NCBI RefSeq assembly: GCF_003002055.1
Contig: NZ_PVZF01000011.1
Span: forward strand, 62,001-126,000
Length of the DNA stretch: 64,000 nt
Source: Kineococcus rhizosphaerae
GTDB lineage: Bacteria; Actinomycetota; Actinomycetes; Actinomycetales; Kineococcaceae
Reading direction: 5' to 3'
Both the position numbers and the translations under genes were made by a program. Below, one piece after another: positions 24,167 through 32,633 of the stretch (position 1 is the first letter of the stretch; every line of letters begins with the position of its first letter). The notes under the pieces are model-generated. The model was not told the origin of the DNA. It was given only the letters and a program-made list of their open reading frames with translations, and searched no databases.

Positions 24167-25555
24167 GTGGCCATCGCCCTGAACTACGCCGCCCGCTCGG
24201 ACGTCGGCCTCGGACGCACCACCAACCAGGACTCCGGCTACGCGGGGCCGCACCTGCTCGTCGTCGCCGACGGCATGGGCGGGCACGCGGGCGGGGACGT
24301 CGCCAGTTCCCTGGCGGTCGGCGAGATGTCGGTCCTGGACGGTGAGTCGCACGGCAGCGACGACGCCGCCGAGCACCTGCGCCACGCCATCGAGGCGTCC
24401 AACGAGCAGCTGCGCCACCGGGTCGCGGACGAACCGGACCTGGCGGGGATGGGCACGACGGTCACGGCGATCCTGCGCGCGGGCTCGCGGCTGGTCCTGG
24501 CGCACATCGGCGACTCGCGCGGGTACCTGCTGCGCGAGGGGCGGCTGACGCAGCTGACGAAGGACCACAGCTACGTGCAGTCCCTCATCGACGAGGGGCG
24601 GATCAGCCCCGAGGAGGCCGAGCGGCACCCCCAGCGGTCGGTGATCATGCGGGTGCTGACGGGCCGCGACGACGACGAGGCCGACGTCTCGGTGCGCGAG
24701 GCGAAGCCGGGCGACCGGTACCTGCTGTGCAGCGACGGCCTGTCGGGCGTGGTCAGCCACGACACGATCGCCGAGACCCTCGCCTCGGGCCTGGACCCGG
24801 ACACGACGTGCCAGCGCCTCGTCGAGCTCGCCCTGCGCGGCGGCGGCCCGGACAACATCACGTGCCTGGTCGCCGACGTCGTCGAGCTGGGCGTGGGCGC
24901 CGCCCCCTCCACGACCCCGCAGGTCGTGGGGGCGGCCGCGTTCCACCGGCCGCGCCGCTCGTCGGCCGCGGGGACCCCCGCCGCGCGGGCCGCGGCCCTG
25001 CGCGCGGCCGCGCACGACGGCGACGACTCCGCCGACGACTCGGAGGACGACCATGACGGCACCGGCCGCCGTCCGCTGACCGACCGCGAGCGCCGCCGTC
25101 GCCGCGTCCGGTGGGTCGCGGGGCCGCTGCTGCTCGTGGTGCTGCTCGCCGCTGGGGGCCTGGCGGCGTGGCGGTGGAGCCAGCAGCAGTACTTCGTGGG
25201 TGCCGACGGCGGGACGGTCGCGATCTACCAGGGGTTGTCGCAGGACGTGGGGCCGGTGCGGACGTCGCACGTGCTGGAGAGCACGACGGTTCAGGTGGCG
25301 GACCTGCCGACGACGTGGGCGCGGCGCGTCGAGGCGCGGGTGACGTCGAACAGCCTGGCGAGCGCGCGGGAGCTGGTGTCCAACCTGGAGGGTTTCGCGG
25401 CCGCGTGCCGGGCGGCGACCACCCCCGGCACGCCCACCCCCGGTACGCCCACCGCCGCACCCACCGACTCCCCCACGACCGCACCCACGACCACGACCCC
25501 CGCGCCCAGCCCGTCCCGGACCGTGGCGCCCGAGGACTGCGGAGGTGTCGGCTGA
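24167..25555 (+). CDS. pstP: PstP: PP2C-type Ser/Thr protein phosphatase
   Basis: A 462-residue protein. Residues 1-240 are the PP2C domain with metal aspartates in DGMGGHAGG, in HIGDSRGYLLREG and in LLCSDGLSG and GGPDNIT. An acidic linker, one transmembrane helix near residues 310-330 (GPLLLVVLLAAGGLAAW) and an exported domain follow. The C-terminus is a Thr/Pro stretch with TPGTPT repeats. It removes phosphates placed by PknB/PknA. It is coupled to rodA by a 1-bp stop/start overlap. Confidence 0.93.
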   Translation: MAIALNYAARSDVGLGRTTNQDSGYAGPHLLVVADGMGGHAGGDVASSLAVGEMSVLDGESHGSDDAAEHLRHAIEASNEQLRHRVADEPDLAGMGTTVTAILRAGSRLVLAHIGDSRGYLLREGRLTQLTKDHSYVQSLIDEGRISPEEAERHPQRSVIMRVLTGRDDDEADVSVREAKPGDRYLLCSDGLSGVVSHDTIAETLASGLDPDTTCQRLVELALRGGGPDNITCLVADVVELGVGAAPSTTPQVVGAAAFHRPRRSSAAGTPAARAAALRAAAHDGDDSADDSEDDHDGTGRRPLTDRERRRRRVRWVAGPLLLVVLLAAGGLAAWRWSQQQYFVGADGGTVAIYQGLSQDVGPVRTSHVLESTTVQVADLPTTWARRVEARVTSNSLASARELVSNLEGFAAACRAATTPGTPTPGTPTAAPTDSPTTAPTTTTPAPSPSRTVAPEDCGGVG

Positions 25556-26928
25556 TGGCCACCGTCCTGCCCGTGTACCCGACGACGCGGCGCAACGTCG
25601 AGCTCGCGCTGGTGCTGCTGGCCGTCGTCATCGCCGGCGGCGCGTGGGCCGTGGTGGGCCTGACGGTCGACGGGTCCCTGCCGCCGAACCTGTTCGCGTA
25701 CGCCGGTGGGCTCGGCGGGCTCGCGGTGCTGCTGCACCTGGTGCTGCGGTGGCGGGCCAAGCACGCCGACCCGATGCTGCTGCCGGTCGCGACCCTGCTC
25801 AACGGGATCGGCCTGGTGATGATCCACCGGATCGACGTGGCCGAGGACACCTCGTCGGCGTCGCGGCAGTTCGTCTGGTCGGCGCTGGGGATCGTCGCGG
25901 CGGGTGCGGTGCTGGTGGTCGTGCGCGACCACCGGATCCTGCGCCGGTACACGTGGACGGCGGCCGTGGCGGGTCTGGTCCTGCTGCTGCTGCCGATGGT
26001 CCCGGGGCTGGGCCGCACGGTGAACGGGGCGCGCATCTGGATCCACCTGGGGTCGATGTCGTTCCAGCCGGGGGAGCTGGCGAAGATCTGCCTGGCGGTG
26101 TTCTTCGCGGGGTACCTCGTCGTGCACCGCGACGCGCTGAGCCTGACGGGCCGCAAGGTCGTGTTCCTGCAGCTGCCGCGCGCCCGCGACCTGGGGCCGA
26201 TCCTGCTGGCGTGGGTCGCGGCCGTCGGGATCCTGGTGCTGCAGCGCGACCTGGGGACGTCGCTGCTGTTCTTCGGGTTGTTCGTCGCGGTGCTGTACGT
26301 CTCGACGGAGCGGGTGTCCTGGATCGTCCTGGGCCTGCTGATGTTCGCGGCCGCGGCCGTGTTCGCGGCGACGACGATGGGTCACGTCCAGCAGCGCGTC
26401 GACATCTGGTTGCACCCGTTCACCGCGCAGAACCGCAGTGGCTCCAGCTACCAGCTCGTGCAGGGCCTGTACGGGATGGCGAACGGCGGCCTGACGGGCA
26501 CGGGCCTGGGTGAGGGCCGCCCGCAGACGGTGCCGTTCGCGAACTCGGACTTCATCTACTCCTCCCTGGGCGAGGAGCTGGGGCTCGCGGGCCTGTTCGC
26601 GGTCCTGACGCTGTACGTCGTGATCGTCGAGCGCGGCTTGCGGACGGCGATCGGGGTGCGCGACGGCTTCGGCAAGCTGCTCGCCGCGGGGCTGGCGTTC
26701 TCGGTGACGCTGCAGGTGTTCGTCGTCGTCGGCGGCGTCACGCGGGTCATCCCGCTGACGGGTCTGACGATGCCGTTCCTCGCCGCGGGCGGCTCGTCGC
26801 TGCTGTCGAACTGGATCGTCGTCGCGCTGCTGCTGCGCGTGTCGGACCTGGCCCGGCGCCCGGCCGCGGAGGTCCGCAACGGGCCCGACGGCGACACCGG
26901 GGTGACCCAGGCGGTGAGGACCGCGTGA
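25555..26928 (+). CDS. rodA: RodA: SEDS peptidoglycan polymerase
   Basis: A 457-residue membrane protein with about 12 helices of the SEDS (FtsW/RodA/SpoVE) family. The signature segments are SFQPGELAKICLAVFFAGYLV, LGTSLLFFGLFVAVLYV and the late FIYSSLGEELGLAG with LTMPFLAAGGSSLLSNW. It polymerises glycan strands from lipid II with a partner class B PBP, here most likely the downstream pbpA product. ATG 25555 follows GGAGG. It overlaps pbpA by 4 bp. Confidence 0.93.
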   Translation: MATVLPVYPTTRRNVELALVLLAVVIAGGAWAVVGLTVDGSLPPNLFAYAGGLGGLAVLLHLVLRWRAKHADPMLLPVATLLNGIGLVMIHRIDVAEDTSSASRQFVWSALGIVAAGAVLVVVRDHRILRRYTWTAAVAGLVLLLLPMVPGLGRTVNGARIWIHLGSMSFQPGELAKICLAVFFAGYLVVHRDALSLTGRKVVFLQLPRARDLGPILLAWVAAVGILVLQRDLGTSLLFFGLFVAVLYVSTERVSWIVLGLLMFAAAAVFAATTMGHVQQRVDIWLHPFTAQNRSGSSYQLVQGLYGMANGGLTGTGLGEGRPQTVPFANSDFIYSSLGEELGLAGLFAVLTLYVVIVERGLRTAIGVRDGFGKLLAAGLAFSVTLQVFVVVGGVTRVIPLTGLTMPFLAAGGSSLLSNWIVVALLLRVSDLARRPAAEVRNGPDGDTGVTQAVRTA

Positions 26929-28388
26929 ACCGTCCCCTGCGCCGGTTGTCCCTCGTCGTCGCGTTCCTGTTCTTCGCGCTGTTCGCCTCCACGACGTGGG
27001 TCCAGTTCATCTCCGCGGGCAAGCTCAACGCGATGCCCGGCAACTCCCGGCAGCTGTACGCCGAGTTCGGCCGCGAGCGCGGTGCGATCCTCGTCCAGGG
27101 CGGTGCGGCGGTCGCGACGAGCGCGAAGGTCGAGGACCCGTACCAGTTCCAGCGCGCCTACCCGGCGGGTCAGCTGTACGCGCCGGTGACGGGCTTCTAC
27201 TCGCTGCGCTACGGCACGTCCGGCGTGGAGCGCGCCGAGAACGACGTGCTGTCGGGGTCGGCCGACGAGCTGTTCTACCGGAACCTGTCGACGCTGCTGA
27301 CGGGGGAGAAGCCCAAGGGCGCCGACGTGACCCTGACGATCCAGCCGAAGGTGCAGCAGGCCGCATGGGACGCCCTGGCCGGCCGCAAGGGCGCCGTCGT
27401 CGCCCTCGACCCCGAGACCGGGGACGTGCTGGCGATGGTGACGAGCCCCAGCTACGACCCGAACGGGCTCGCCAGTCACGACGGGAAGACCGAGCAGAGC
27501 ACGTGGACGTCGCTGAACGCGGACGACGACGACCCCATGGTGAACCGGGCGACGGGGTCGCTGTACCCGCCGGGGTCGACGTTCAAGCTGATCACCGCGG
27601 CGGCGGCGCTGGAGAGCGGCGACTACACGGCGGACACGCTGCTGAAGGGCCCGCAGGAGCTGCCGCTGCCGCAGACGAGCAACACGCTGAAGAACGACGA
27701 GGGCACGGCCTGCGGCCCGAACGACCAGGTGTCGCTGGCCGACGCGCTGAAGATCTCGTGCAACACGGCGTTCGGCGACCTGGGCCTGACGCTGGGCGCC
27801 GACAAGCTCGCCGAGCAGGCGGGCAAGTTCGGCTTCGGCCAGTCGCTGTCCATCCCGACCTCGGTGGCCACGAGCAGCTTCCCGACGGGTGAGAAGGTGG
27901 CCGGGCCGCTGCTGGCGTACTCCGCGATCGGGCAGGGCAACGACCTGGCGACGCCGCTGCAGGTCGCGATGGTCTCCGCCGCGATCGCCAACGACGGGGT
28001 CGTCATGGAACCGAACCTCATCGCCGACGTCCGCGAGGCCGACCAGACGGCCGACGTCATCGACCAGCCGTCGCCGCGCGAGCTGGGCCGCGCGGTGAGC
28101 TCGGGCACCGCGAAGACGCTGCAGCAGATGATGGAGCTCGTCGTCTCGGACGGCACGGGGACGCGCGCGCAGATCCCCGGGGTGACCGTGGGCGGCAAGA
28201 CGGGAACCGCGCAGCACGGCACGGGCCTGCCGCCGTACGCGTGGTTCACGTCGTTCGCGGACGACGGGAAGAAGAAGGTCGCCGTCGCGGTCGTGATCGA
28301 GGACGGCGGGTCGACCGAGAGCGCCTACGGTGGACGGTTGTCCGCACCGGTGGCCAAGACCGTGATGCAAGCAGCCCTCGATGGGTGA
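26925..28388 (+). CDS. pbpA: PbpA: class B penicillin-binding protein
   Basis: A 487-residue transpeptidase anchored by one N-terminal helix (LSLVVAFLFFALFASTTW). The catalytic SxxK is in PPGSTFKLI, the SxN motif in ISCNTAF and the KTG motif in GGKTGTAQHG. It cross-links peptidoglycan and, as in mycobacteria, probably works with RodA in septal or apical growth. The gene overlaps rodA by 4 bp and lies 21 bp before pknB. Confidence 0.94.
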   Translation: MNRPLRRLSLVVAFLFFALFASTTWVQFISAGKLNAMPGNSRQLYAEFGRERGAILVQGGAAVATSAKVEDPYQFQRAYPAGQLYAPVTGFYSLRYGTSGVERAENDVLSGSADELFYRNLSTLLTGEKPKGADVTLTIQPKVQQAAWDALAGRKGAVVALDPETGDVLAMVTSPSYDPNGLASHDGKTEQSTWTSLNADDDDPMVNRATGSLYPPGSTFKLITAAAALESGDYTADTLLKGPQELPLPQTSNTLKNDEGTACGPNDQVSLADALKISCNTAFGDLGLTLGADKLAEQAGKFGFGQSLSIPTSVATSSFPTGEKVAGPLLAYSAIGQGNDLATPLQVAMVSAAIANDGVVMEPNLIADVREADQTADVIDQPSPRELGRAVSSGTAKTLQQMMELVVSDGTGTRAQIPGVTVGGKTGTAQHGTGLPPYAWFTSFADDGKKKVAVAVVIEDGGSTESAYGGRLSAPVAKTVMQAALDG

Positions 28389-28409
28389 TCCGACGGGACG
28401 GGGAGAGCA

Positions 28410-30401
28410 GTGACGGACACGACGACTGGCCACGGGGTGCCGGCGCCGCGCGTGCTCGGCGGCCGCTACGAGGTCGGGAACCTGCTCGGTCGTGGCGGCA
28501 TGGCCGAGGTGCACGTGGCGCGCGACACCCGCCTGGGGCGGACGGTCGCGGTGAAGCTGCTGCGCTCGGACCTGGCGCGCGACCCGTCGTTCCAGGCGCG
28601 GTTCCGCCGCGAGGCGCAGGCCGCCGCGGGGCTGAACCACCCCTCGATCGTCGCGGTCTACGACACCGGCGCGGACACGATCACGGAGCACGGCGGCGCC
28701 CGCGTGGAGCTGCCGTGGATCGTCATGGAGTACGTCGAGGGCCGGACCGTGCGGGACATGCTGCGCACCGACCACCCGTTGTCGATCGACGAGGCGCTGT
28801 CCATCACCGAGGGGGTCCTCGCAGCGCTGGAGTACTCGCACCGGATGGGGATCGTCCACCGCGACATCAAACCCGCGAACGTGATGATCACCCCGGCGGG
28901 CGAGATCAAGGTCATGGACTTCGGGATCGCCCGGGCCGTCAGCGACTCCTCGGCGACCCTGACCCAGACGTCGGCCGTCATGGGCACCGCGCAGTACCTG
29001 TCCCCCGAGCAGGCCCGGGGCGAGCAGGTCGACACCCGCAGCGACCTGTACTCCACGGGGTGCCTGCTGTACGAGGTGCTCACGGGCCGCCCGCCGTTCA
29101 CCGGGGACGCCCCGGTGGCCGTGGCGTACCAGCACGTCTCCGAGCAGCCGCGGCCGCCGTCGGCGCTGGCGCCGCAGATCCCGCCGGCCGTCGACCAGGT
29201 CGTGCTCATGGCCCTGTCGAAGGACCGCGAGAACCGGTACCAGACCGCGGCCGACTTCGCCGACGACCTGCGCCGCGCGGTCGAGGGCCGGCCGCTGCGC
29301 GGGGCGAGCTTCACCGACCCCGCCGCGCAGCAGGCGACGCAGAAGTTCGCCGCGGCCGCGGCGGCGACGACCGTCGCGCCGACGGTCCCCGCCGGGCCCG
29401 CGACGGGGACGCTGCCCCGCGTCGAGGAGACCCCCGGTCCGGAGGAACGGGGCAGGCGCTGGCCGTGGATCGTGCTCATCGTCGCCCTGGTGCTGGGGAT
29501 CGGCGGGGTCGGGTACGCGCTGCTGAACGACAGCGGCGGTGGCCGGTCGGGGGCGCAGGGGACCGCGACCACGCCCGCGACGGTCACGATGCCGACCGTC
29601 GACGGCAAGACGCAGGCCGACGCCGTGGCCGAGATCGAGGCCGCGGGGCTGACGGCGAACCCGACGCAGGAGGCGAACGACACCGTCGAGGCCGGGAACG
29701 TCATCCGCACCGACCCGACCGGCGGGACGCCCGTGCAGAAGGGCGCGACCGTCAGCATCGTGGTCTCCTCGGGGTCGAACTCGGTGAAGGTGCCCGACGT
29801 GTCGGGGTTGTCCCAGGAGGCGGCGCGGGCCGCGCTGACGGATGCGGGGTTCACCATCGGCAACGTGACGACCACGGACAACGCGAACGTCGGCAAGGAC
29901 AAGGTCGTCGCGACGAACCCGGCGATCGGTTCCTCGCAGCCCAAGGGGACGACCATCGGGATCCAGATCGCGAGCGGTCAGGTGACCGTCCCGAACGTCA
30001 CGGACAAGTCCCAGGCCGAGGCGTTGAAGGAACTCAACGCCCTGGGGTTCCGGGTCAACACGAGCGAAGCGCCGAACAGCGACCAGGAACCGGGCACGGT
30101 GGTCGACCAGGACCTGCCGGCGCAGACCAGGGTCGACGTCGGCAGCACCATCAACCTGACCGTCGCGACGCAGCCGACCGCGACGAGCACCCCCACGTCC
30201 ACCCCCACGGACTCCCCGACGTCCTCGTCGTCGTCCTCGTCGACGAGTTCCCCGACGGACGGGGCCTCGGCCGTCGGCAACCCGGCGGGCTCGCGGGGGA
30301 ACGGCAACGGGAACGGCGGTGGCAACGGGAACGGGAACGGGAACGGCAACGGAAACGGGAACGGCGGCGGCGGCGGCAACGGCGGGGGGGACGAGCAGTG
30401 A
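28410..30401 (+). CDS. pknB: PknB: PASTA-domain Ser/Thr kinase
   Basis: A 663-residue receptor kinase. The N-terminal kinase domain has the glycine loop LGRGGMAEV, VAVKLL, catalytic HRDIKPANV and DFGIAR. One transmembrane helix lies near 355-375 (WIVLIVALVLGIGGVGYALL). Three PASTA domains follow (MPTVDGKTQADAV, VPDVSGLSQEAAR, VPNVTDKSQAEAL), binding muropeptides or lipid II. The last ~75 residues are unusual: a Ser/Thr/Pro stretch, then a Gly-Asn repeat coded by GGCAAC/GGGAAC hexamers. It phosphorylates division and wall proteins, with PstP as antagonist. GTGA overlap links it to the next gene. Confidence 0.93.
   Translation: MTDTTTGHGVPAPRVLGGRYEVGNLLGRGGMAEVHVARDTRLGRTVAVKLLRSDLARDPSFQARFRREAQAAAGLNHPSIVAVYDTGADTITEHGGARVELPWIVMEYVEGRTVRDMLRTDHPLSIDEALSITEGVLAALEYSHRMGIVHRDIKPANVMITPAGEIKVMDFGIARAVSDSSATLTQTSAVMGTAQYLSPEQARGEQVDTRSDLYSTGCLLYEVLTGRPPFTGDAPVAVAYQHVSEQPRPPSALAPQIPPAVDQVVLMALSKDRENRYQTAADFADDLRRAVEGRPLRGASFTDPAAQQATQKFAAAAAATTVAPTVPAGPATGTLPRVEETPGPEERGRRWPWIVLIVALVLGIGGVGYALLNDSGGGRSGAQGTATTPATVTMPTVDGKTQADAVAEIEAAGLTANPTQEANDTVEAGNVIRTDPTGGTPVQKGATVSIVVSSGSNSVKVPDVSGLSQEAARAALTDAGFTIGNVTTTDNANVGKDKVVATNPAIGSSQPKGTTIGIQIASGQVTVPNVTDKSQAEALKELNALGFRVNTSEAPNSDQEPGTVVDQDLPAQTRVDVGSTINLTVATQPTATSTPTSTPTDSPTSSSSSSSTSSPTDGASAVGNPAGSRGNGNGNGGGNGNGNGNGNGNGNGGGGGNGGGDEQ
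30297..30390 (+). repeat. GGNAAC hexanucleotide microsatellite in pknB
   Basis: A run of GGGAAC/GGCAAC/GGAAAC units encodes alternating Gly-Asn at the extreme exported C-terminus of PknB. Such in-frame hexamer arrays can change length without frameshift, so the tail length probably varies between strains. Confidence 0.75.
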
Positions 30402-31219
30402 CGCGCATCCTGCACCTGTCCGACACCCACCTCATGGCGGCCGGTGCGCTGCACGGGGGCCTCGTCGACACGACGGCGGCCCTGGGGCACGTGCTGGAGT
30501 CGTTGCACGGCATCGGGTCCCTCGACGCGGTCGTGGTCTCCGGGGACGTCTCCGACGACGGGACGGTCGCCTCCTACGAGACGGCGCGCGACCTCGTCGG
30601 CGAGTTCGCGCGCTCGCACCGCGCGGTGGCGGTGTTCGCGATGGGCAACCACGACCTGCCGGGGGAGTTCGGGCAGGTGCTGGGGCCCACCCGGTCCGTC
30701 CACGACGTCGACGGGTTCCGGATCGTCGTGCTCGACTCCTCGGTGCCCGGCAAGGGGTACGGGTCCCTCGGGGCGGAGCAGCTCGACTGGCTGCGGTCGG
30801 TGCTCGCGACCCCGGCGGAGAAGGGTTCCGCGGTCGTCGTGCACCACTCCCCCGTCCCGGCGCCGACGGTGCTGCACGAGGGGCTCGCGCTGCAGGACCC
30901 CGCCGACCTGCTCGCCACCCTGGAGGGTTCGGACGTGCGGGCCGTGCTGTCCGGGCACTACCACCACCCGTTCGCGCAGACCCTCGCCTCGGGGCTGACG
31001 CTGCTCGTCGCCCCGGGGGTGGCGAACCGCAGCGACCCGCTCGTCGTCCGGGGCCGGGAACGGATCGTGCGCGGGCACGGGGCGCTGGTCGTCGAGATCG
31101 GTGAGACGGTCCGCTCGACCGTCCTGACGATCCCCTCCCCCGGCGACGGGCAGGAACTGTTCGAACTCGACGAGGCGACCGTCCAGCGGATCCTCGAGGA
31201 GTCGGGCGTCCCGCGCTGA
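30398..31219 (+). CDS. Calcineurin-like metallophosphoesterase (CpdA/Icc-like)
   Basis: A 273-residue phosphodiesterase. Dinuclear metal-binding motifs are in order: ILHLSDTHL, VVSGDVSDDG, MGNHDLPG, VVHHSP and SGHYHHP. Relatives hydrolyse cyclic nucleotides or other phosphodiesters; the substrate cannot be set from the sequence. No membrane segment is present. GTG 30398 overlaps the pknB stop by 4 bp, so it belongs to the pknB transcript, which is unusual for this cluster. Confidence 0.85.
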   Translation: MTRILHLSDTHLMAAGALHGGLVDTTAALGHVLESLHGIGSLDAVVVSGDVSDDGTVASYETARDLVGEFARSHRAVAVFAMGNHDLPGEFGQVLGPTRSVHDVDGFRIVVLDSSVPGKGYGSLGAEQLDWLRSVLATPAEKGSAVVVHHSPVPAPTVLHEGLALQDPADLLATLEGSDVRAVLSGHYHHPFAQTLASGLTLLVAPGVANRSDPLVVRGRERIVRGHGALVVEIGETVRSTVLTIPSPGDGQELFELDEATVQRILEESGVPR

Positions 31220-31262
31220 GGGCGGGGCGTCGGGTGGTCAGGGGGCGAGACCTCCACGGCGG

Positions 31263-31597
31263 GCCGACGAGGCCGACGTCCTCGCCGAGATCGCGCAGAT
31301 GCCCGACGACGACCGCGCGCTGGCCGAACGCGTGCACCGGATCGTCACCGGGGCCGCTCCGGACCTGGCGCCGAAGCTGTACCACGGCCAGCCCGGCTAC
31401 GCGCGCGGGGGAAGGTCGTGTGCTTCCTCCGGAGCGGGCAGGCGGACGGGCTGCGGTGCTCCACGTTCGGTTTCAGCCCCCAGGCGCAGCTCGACGAGGC
31501 CTCCGGCCTGTGGCCGACCTCGTACGCGCTGACGCCCGGGGCGACCGAGCGGGCCTGGGAGCACGTCGCCGAGCTGGTGGCCCGGGCCGCACCCTGA
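31263..31597 (+). pseudogene. Decayed DUF1801 (YdhG/iron-chaperone-like) gene
   Basis: Frame 0 reads DEADVLAEIAQMPDDDRALAE, then PDLAPKLYHGQPGYARGG up to about 31410. The family sequence then continues only in another frame: VVCFLRSGQADGLRCSTFGF and ASGLWPTSYALTPGATERAWEHV, stopping at TGA 31595. The break lies in a G-rich run (GCGCGGGGGAAGG) and is repaired by one added base. The family's usual first ~20 residues and a plausible start codon are missing as well, so it is both truncated and frameshifted. A sequencing indel could explain only the frameshift. Confidence 0.75.
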
Positions 31598-31602
31598 GCG
31601 GC

Positions 31603-32577
31603 CTACCCGGCCGGTGAGCGGCGCCCCACCAGCCCGTCCCCCAGGTCCGTGCGCCGGTAGACGACCGAGCGTCCGGTGCGGGCGCTGACGAGCAGGCCGG
31701 AGGCGCGCAGCACCCGCAGGTGCTGGTTCACGGCCGACACCGTTGTCCCCCGGCGGGCGGCGAGTTCCGTGGACGACGCGGGGTCGGCGAGGTCGGTGAG
31801 CAGTTCCGCGCGGGTGCGGCCCAGGAGGTCGACGAGCGCGGTCCCGGCCGGCGCGGCGGCACGCTGCCACAACGTCCCCACCCCGCGCGCCCCGTACATG
31901 AGGAACGGCGGTTCGGCCGCCGAGATCGGGGCGGACACCCCGCGGCAGAACACCGACGGGACGAGGGTGAGGCCGTCGCCGGCGGTGGTGCGCGTGTACG
32001 TCACGGGCGAGCGCAACCGGACCTCGACGACGTTGTCGACGAGCCGGACCCCGTGCGTGAGCTCGGCGAACATCCGCGCGCTGCCGTGCTGCACGGTCTC
32101 GCGCGCCCGGTGCGCCACGTCGGCCTCGAGCAGCGCCCGCAGCCTCGGCCAGTGCGGGGTGAAGCACGCCTGCCAGTACTCGCGCAGGGCCCGCACCACG
32201 CGGCGCAGGACGACGGCCGGTGAGCCGGTCAGCGCGGCCGGCACGTCCCCGCCGTGCAGTTCGGCGAGTTCGGCCGCGAGGCGACGGGGATCGGCCGCGG
32301 CCAGGGTCTCGAACTGCTCCTCGACCCGGGTCAGGGGTGAGGCCGGTCGCGGGGTCAGCAGGTCCGGCGTCCACAACCGGTCGTTGGTGAGCGAGGTGAG
32401 GGCTCCGGCGTCGAGGTCGGCGCGCACCGACCGCACCTCGTGCAACCACGGCAGGTGCAGCGGGTAGCGGCCCGGGTCGCGGAACGAGCGCAGCGACAGG
32501 GTGAGCTCGGTCAGCGGGGAGACGGCGAACCGCACTTCGCCGAGGTCCATCCCCGTCAGTTCGTACCGGATGACCAT
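31603..32577 (-). CDS. ArsR-type winged-helix transcriptional regulator (DUF5937-like)
   Basis: A 324-residue regulator with an N-terminal ligand-type domain (MVIRYELTGMDLGEVRFAVSPLTELTLSL) and a C-terminal ArsR-like winged helix, ELAARRGTTVSAVNQHLRVLRASGLLVSARTGRSVVYRRT. There is no metal-cysteine motif, so a small-molecule signal is more likely. It is divergent from the MFS exporter with 56 bp between starts, suggesting that it controls the exporter. Confidence 0.85.
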   Translation of the reverse strand: MVIRYELTGMDLGEVRFAVSPLTELTLSLRSFRDPGRYPLHLPWLHEVRSVRADLDAGALTSLTNDRLWTPDLLTPRPASPLTRVEEQFETLAAADPRRLAAELAELHGGDVPAALTGSPAVVLRRVVRALREYWQACFTPHWPRLRALLEADVAHRARETVQHGSARMFAELTHGVRLVDNVVEVRLRSPVTYTRTTAGDGLTLVPSVFCRGVSAPISAAEPPFLMYGARGVGTLWQRAAAPAGTALVDLLGRTRAELLTDLADPASSTELAARRGTTVSAVNQHLRVLRASGLLVSARTGRSVVYRRTDLGDGLVGRRSPAG

Positions 32578-32633
32578 GAAGCTGGACGCTACACACGTGG
32601 AACCAGCCCCGGGGTTTCCGGGAGAACTGCGGG

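Noticed and set aside
30297-30390. GGNAAC array as a non-coding satellite or CRISPR
   Set aside because: It is an in-frame extension of pknB encoding Gly-Asn, with no spacer structure.
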